Assembly: GCA_018667995.1 (NCBI GenBank)
Contig: JABIQT010000833.1
Span: 1-7,199, forward strand
Direction: 5' to 3'
Length of the DNA: 7,199 nucleotides
From: Candidatus Latescibacterota bacterium
GTDB lineage: Bacteria; JAAXHH01; JABIQT01
Positions 5,042 to 7,199 of the stretch are shown here, one piece after another. The position numbers were made by a program, and so were the translations under genes. The notes beneath the pieces are model-generated. The model was not told where the DNA came from and did not search any database. It worked only from the letters and a program-made list of their open reading frames with translations. Each line of letters starts with the position of its first letter. Position 1 is the stretch's first letter.

Positions 5042-6871
5042 ATGTCCTCTCTTTATGAACCCGTCGCCGGCCTGGACAACCTGTTCCAGTTCCGAGATTG
5101 CTGCAATGTCTACATGCTCAAGGACGGGAACCACGCCATCTTGTTCGATCTCGGCAGTGGAACAGCGCTTAGTTCCTTTAAACAGTTCGGCGGCAATTAT
5201 ATTGACGTGCACGCAGTCTACTATACACATGCTCATAGGGATCAGTGCCAGGGAGCGCCGCGGGCAACTTCACAAGGTATTACACTTCACTTCCCGAAAG
5301 AGGCACGGGACTTCGTTACTAGTCCCGATAGACCCGATCTCAATGATATTACTGAGTATCGCAGATCATATCCAGGCCGCTTCGAACCACCGCGGCCGTT
5401 CGTGGGTGGCGAATTTGACATGCAGGGCGGAGATTCCTTCTCGTGGCGAGGGTATAACATAGAGGTAATTGCAGTCCCCGGCCACATAGATCATCAACTG
5501 GCTTTCCTCATAGATATCGGTGATGAAAGAGTATGTCTCTGCGGTGATGCTTTTCACGCACCCGGTAAAATGTGGGAAGCATATCATCTGGAAACGGATC
5601 ACTATACGGGAGCGGGTGTCCGAAGCGCCATGGAGTCGCTACGAAAGATCAAGCAACAACGTCCTACAGTACTCTGTCCTTCCCATGGTGACGTGCTTCA
5701 TGGTGGATGTTGGGACGCCATAGAGGAAACCATTGCTGGCTTGCGAACCCTTTCGGAACTCAAGGACTCCATATGTCCCGGAAGGCCGGCAGGAAAGCGG
5801 TTGGTCGAGTGTGAATCGGACACGCTGATCGAAATCAGTCCCCACCTCCTCATGTGGAATAATACCTACTTTCTTCTGAGTGAGACGGGCGGAGCTATGA
5901 TGATAGACGCCCAGGGCCCTCTGCCTGTTGCGTTTCATGAGCACTGGGCAAAAAAAGCTGGCGATCGGATTATTGAGGCGGTCCTCGTGACTCATCCCCA
6001 CTGCGATCATGTGGAAGGTATCCCGCCTCTCCAGGCATGGCAGCGGACGCAAGGCCATCCTGTATGCCAGGTTTGGGCCCATGAACGGGTGGCAGCGTGC
6101 GTTGAATCTCCCTTTCAATACCGAAGACCCTTCATGCCCATAGAACCGGTTGCCGTGGACCGCAGGTTTACCGACCGCGAACGGATCTCATGGCAAGGCT
6201 ATCAATTCACGGCATACGATATGCCCGGGCAGACAGACCTTCATGCTGCCTATGCCACAACGATCGACGGTCACAAGGTAGTTTTCAGTGGGGATAATTT
6301 CTTCCCGCCACAGAAGTGGGGCGGGATGGGTGGATTATCAGGCTATAATGGAGGCCACCCGGACCTCTGGCGCGGTAGTATTACGCGTATGATGGCCATT
6401 GGTCCTGAGTGGGTCCTGGCATCTCATATGCAGCCTCATCCCTATAGAAGGGAAGACTATGAGGCTATGCTGCAGTGGACCGGAAATATGAGTGCGGCCA
6501 TGCACTCTATTTCCCCTGACAATGGTGTGGTTCGTCACCATAATCCTCATTTTATCGGTTTGCATCCACATGCGCAGAGAATCGTAGATGGCGAGGGGAT
6601 GATCACAGCCTGGGTTATGAATCCGTACGACAACGATGTTGAGGTGTCCCTAAAGCTGGTTCTGCCCGGTGGAATCTCCGTAGAGACACGTGAAGTGACA
6701 CTCACTGTCCCGCCGGATCAGGGCGGAGAGGTCGTCTGGGGGCTGTCGGTTTCCGAGGCGTCACAACGCGGCCGGACAAACATGGTCACTGTGGACGTCA
6801 CCTACGATGGTGTCTATCTGGGCGAAAAAGCCGCCTGCTATGTGATAGAGAGTGAGCCAACCGTAGGATAA
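5042..6871 (+). CDS. Tandem two-domain metallo-beta-lactamase-fold hydrolase with C-terminal beta domain
   Basis: The 609-residue product carries two MBL domains in a row; most MBL hydrolases have one. Domain 1 (about 10-240) shows THAHRDQ (62-68), PGHIDH (146-151), CGD (167-169) and PSH (213-215). Domain 2 (about 260-500) shows THPHCDH (317-323), PGQTDLH (395-401), SGD (416-418) and ASH (460-462). Domain 1 lacks the final His of HxHxDH (Q68). Domain 2 keeps that motif but has Gln for the His after P-G (Q397). Residues about 515-605 form a beta-rich, Ig-like end (NPYDNDVEVSLKLVLPGG) of unknown role. No signal peptide is seen. The ATG at 5042 follows GGAG (5031-5034) by seven bases. MBL proteins hydrolyse esters, lactones, thioesters or phosphodiesters with bound metal; the substrate here is unknown. 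The gene lies downstream of the phosphatase on the same strand, 54 bases after the TAA that ends its extended frame. A strong terminator follows it. Confidence 0.87.
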   Translation: MSSLYEPVAGLDNLFQFRDCCNVYMLKDGNHAILFDLGSGTALSSFKQFGGNYIDVHAVYYTHAHRDQCQGAPRATSQGITLHFPKEARDFVTSPDRPDLNDITEYRRSYPGRFEPPRPFVGGEFDMQGGDSFSWRGYNIEVIAVPGHIDHQLAFLIDIGDERVCLCGDAFHAPGKMWEAYHLETDHYTGAGVRSAMESLRKIKQQRPTVLCPSHGDVLHGGCWDAIEETIAGLRTLSELKDSICPGRPAGKRLVECESDTLIEISPHLLMWNNTYFLLSETGGAMMIDAQGPLPVAFHEHWAKKAGDRIIEAVLVTHPHCDHVEGIPPLQAWQRTQGHPVCQVWAHERVAACVESPFQYRRPFMPIEPVAVDRRFTDRERISWQGYQFTAYDMPGQTDLHAAYATTIDGHKVVFSGDNFFPPQKWGGMGGLSGYNGGHPDLWRGSITRMMAIGPEWVLASHMQPHPYRREDYEAMLQWTGNMSAAMHSISPDNGVVRHHNPHFIGLHPHAQRIVDGEGMITAWVMNPYDNDVEVSLKLVLPGGISVETREVTLTVPPDQGGEVVWGLSVSEASQRGRTNMVTVDVTYDGVYLGEKAACYVIESEPTVG

Positions 6872-6895
6872 GCTGTATCGTAGCGATTACCAATC

Positions 6896-6927
6896 AAGCG
6901 GCCCTGATTATTACATCGGGGCCGCTT
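6896..6927. terminator. Strong hairpin terminator between convergent genes
   Basis: AAGCGGCCCTGA (6896-6907) pairs with TCGGGGCCGCTT (6916-6927) around the loop TTATTACA. The nine outer base pairs are perfect and the inner three include one G-T wobble. TTTCT overlaps its plus-strand end. It lies 24 bases after the MBL stop and 32 bases from the stop of the convergent gene. On the minus strand the stem is followed by TTGATT, so it may serve both genes. Confidence 0.8.
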
Positions 6928-6959
6928 TCTATTGGGCACAAGCTATCTTGGACGAAGCC

Positions 6960-7199
6960 CTATCCGTCCAGCTTGAACCCGGATAGTTTTTTCTTCTTCA
7001 AGAGAAACAGTACCCGGCCTGCCTCGTCCATTTCATAATCTGGCCTCTTCTCCTTTAGAAGAATCTCCCTGTCCGCTACGCCCGTCTGAAGATTTATTCC
7101 TTTAAGTCCTTCGCCACCGTCTATTTTGGTCAGGACATATTGGTATTTTTCGGCTGCCATCGCAACACGAGTACTCAGTGCTTTGTTGAAGGAGTACCA
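6960..7199 (-). CDS. PQQ-like beta-propeller protein, C-terminal fragment
   Basis: The minus-strand frame is open to the right edge. Its last 79 residues are inside the window and it ends in TAG at 6960-6962. An internal Met (ATG at 7160) is not a convincing start: 13 upstream codons (WYSFNKALSTRVA) stay open and no ribosome binding site is seen. The fragment contains YQYVLTKIDGG, LKGINLQTGVADREILLKEK and PDYEMDEAGRVLFLLKKKK, then LSGFKLDG. This is the pattern of propeller blades in PQQ-like repeat proteins: a strand, D/N-x-x-T-G turn, strand, then a closing strand. Most members are periplasmic or secreted, but the N-terminus needed to judge that is outside. Function is not assignable from this piece. 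Confidence 0.6.
   Translation of the reverse strand, partial: WYSFNKALSTRVAMAAEKYQYVLTKIDGGEGLKGINLQTGVADREILLKEKRPDYEMDEAGRVLFLLKKKKLSGFKLDG

Noticed and set aside
5639-6118. Minus-strand reading frame opposite the MBL protein
   Set aside because: It overlaps both MBL domains including the second HxHxDH motif; its translation looks like noise.

Overview
The window looks like a piece of a chromosome from an uncultured environmental bacterium. The protein families are of the kind I associate with the Planctomycetota, Lentisphaerota, Poribacteria and Latescibacterota: a calcium-loop FG-GAP/VCBS propeller protein, an Asp-box propeller with a conserved C-terminal beta-sandwich, a tandem metallo-beta-lactamase (MBL) fold protein and a PQQ-type propeller. 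That placement is inference from family style and moderate GC only; there is no rRNA or other marker gene. I see no insertion sequence, tRNA, CRISPR array, phage gene or replication origin. Coding density is high and the long genes look intact.

Layout. Positions 1-1908 (+) hold the 3' part of an FG-GAP/VCBS repeat protein that enters from the left edge. A 137-base convergent gap follows, with only a weak compound hairpin. On the minus strand, a two-gene unit starts at 3892: a sialidase/GH32-43-like beta-propeller protein (2525-3892) translationally coupled through TGATG to a hot-dog acyl-CoA thioesterase (2046-2525). A 99-base divergent gap carries two good sigma70-like promoters whose -10 boxes overlap. 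From 3992 the plus strand carries a VOC (glyoxalase-fold) protein, a histidine phosphatase nine bases behind it, and a 609-residue two-domain MBL protein. The last is closed by a strong hairpin at 6896-6927, which probably also serves the convergent PQQ-like propeller gene entering from the right edge.

How the genes may work together. The two propeller proteins and the thioesterase do not spell out a known pathway. VOC, histidine phosphatase and MBL proteins are all small-molecule enzymes, and their same-strand order suggests a catabolic or detoxifying set with unknown substrate. Several members have altered active sites. The VOC protein seems to lack three of the four usual metal ligands. 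The phosphatase has Lys for Arg in its RHG motif. The two MBL halves have lost different metal ligands.

The most striking point is an in-frame TGA at 4904-4906 in the phosphatase gene. Reading on in the same frame gives a family-like C-terminus (LGLPSIVVLSSP) up to a TAA at 4985-4987. The TGA sits where relatives, as I recall them, have Trp (TGG). Nonsense mutation, assembly error or readthrough are the candidate explanations. A SECIS-like hairpin lies just downstream, but I consider selenocysteine unlikely.
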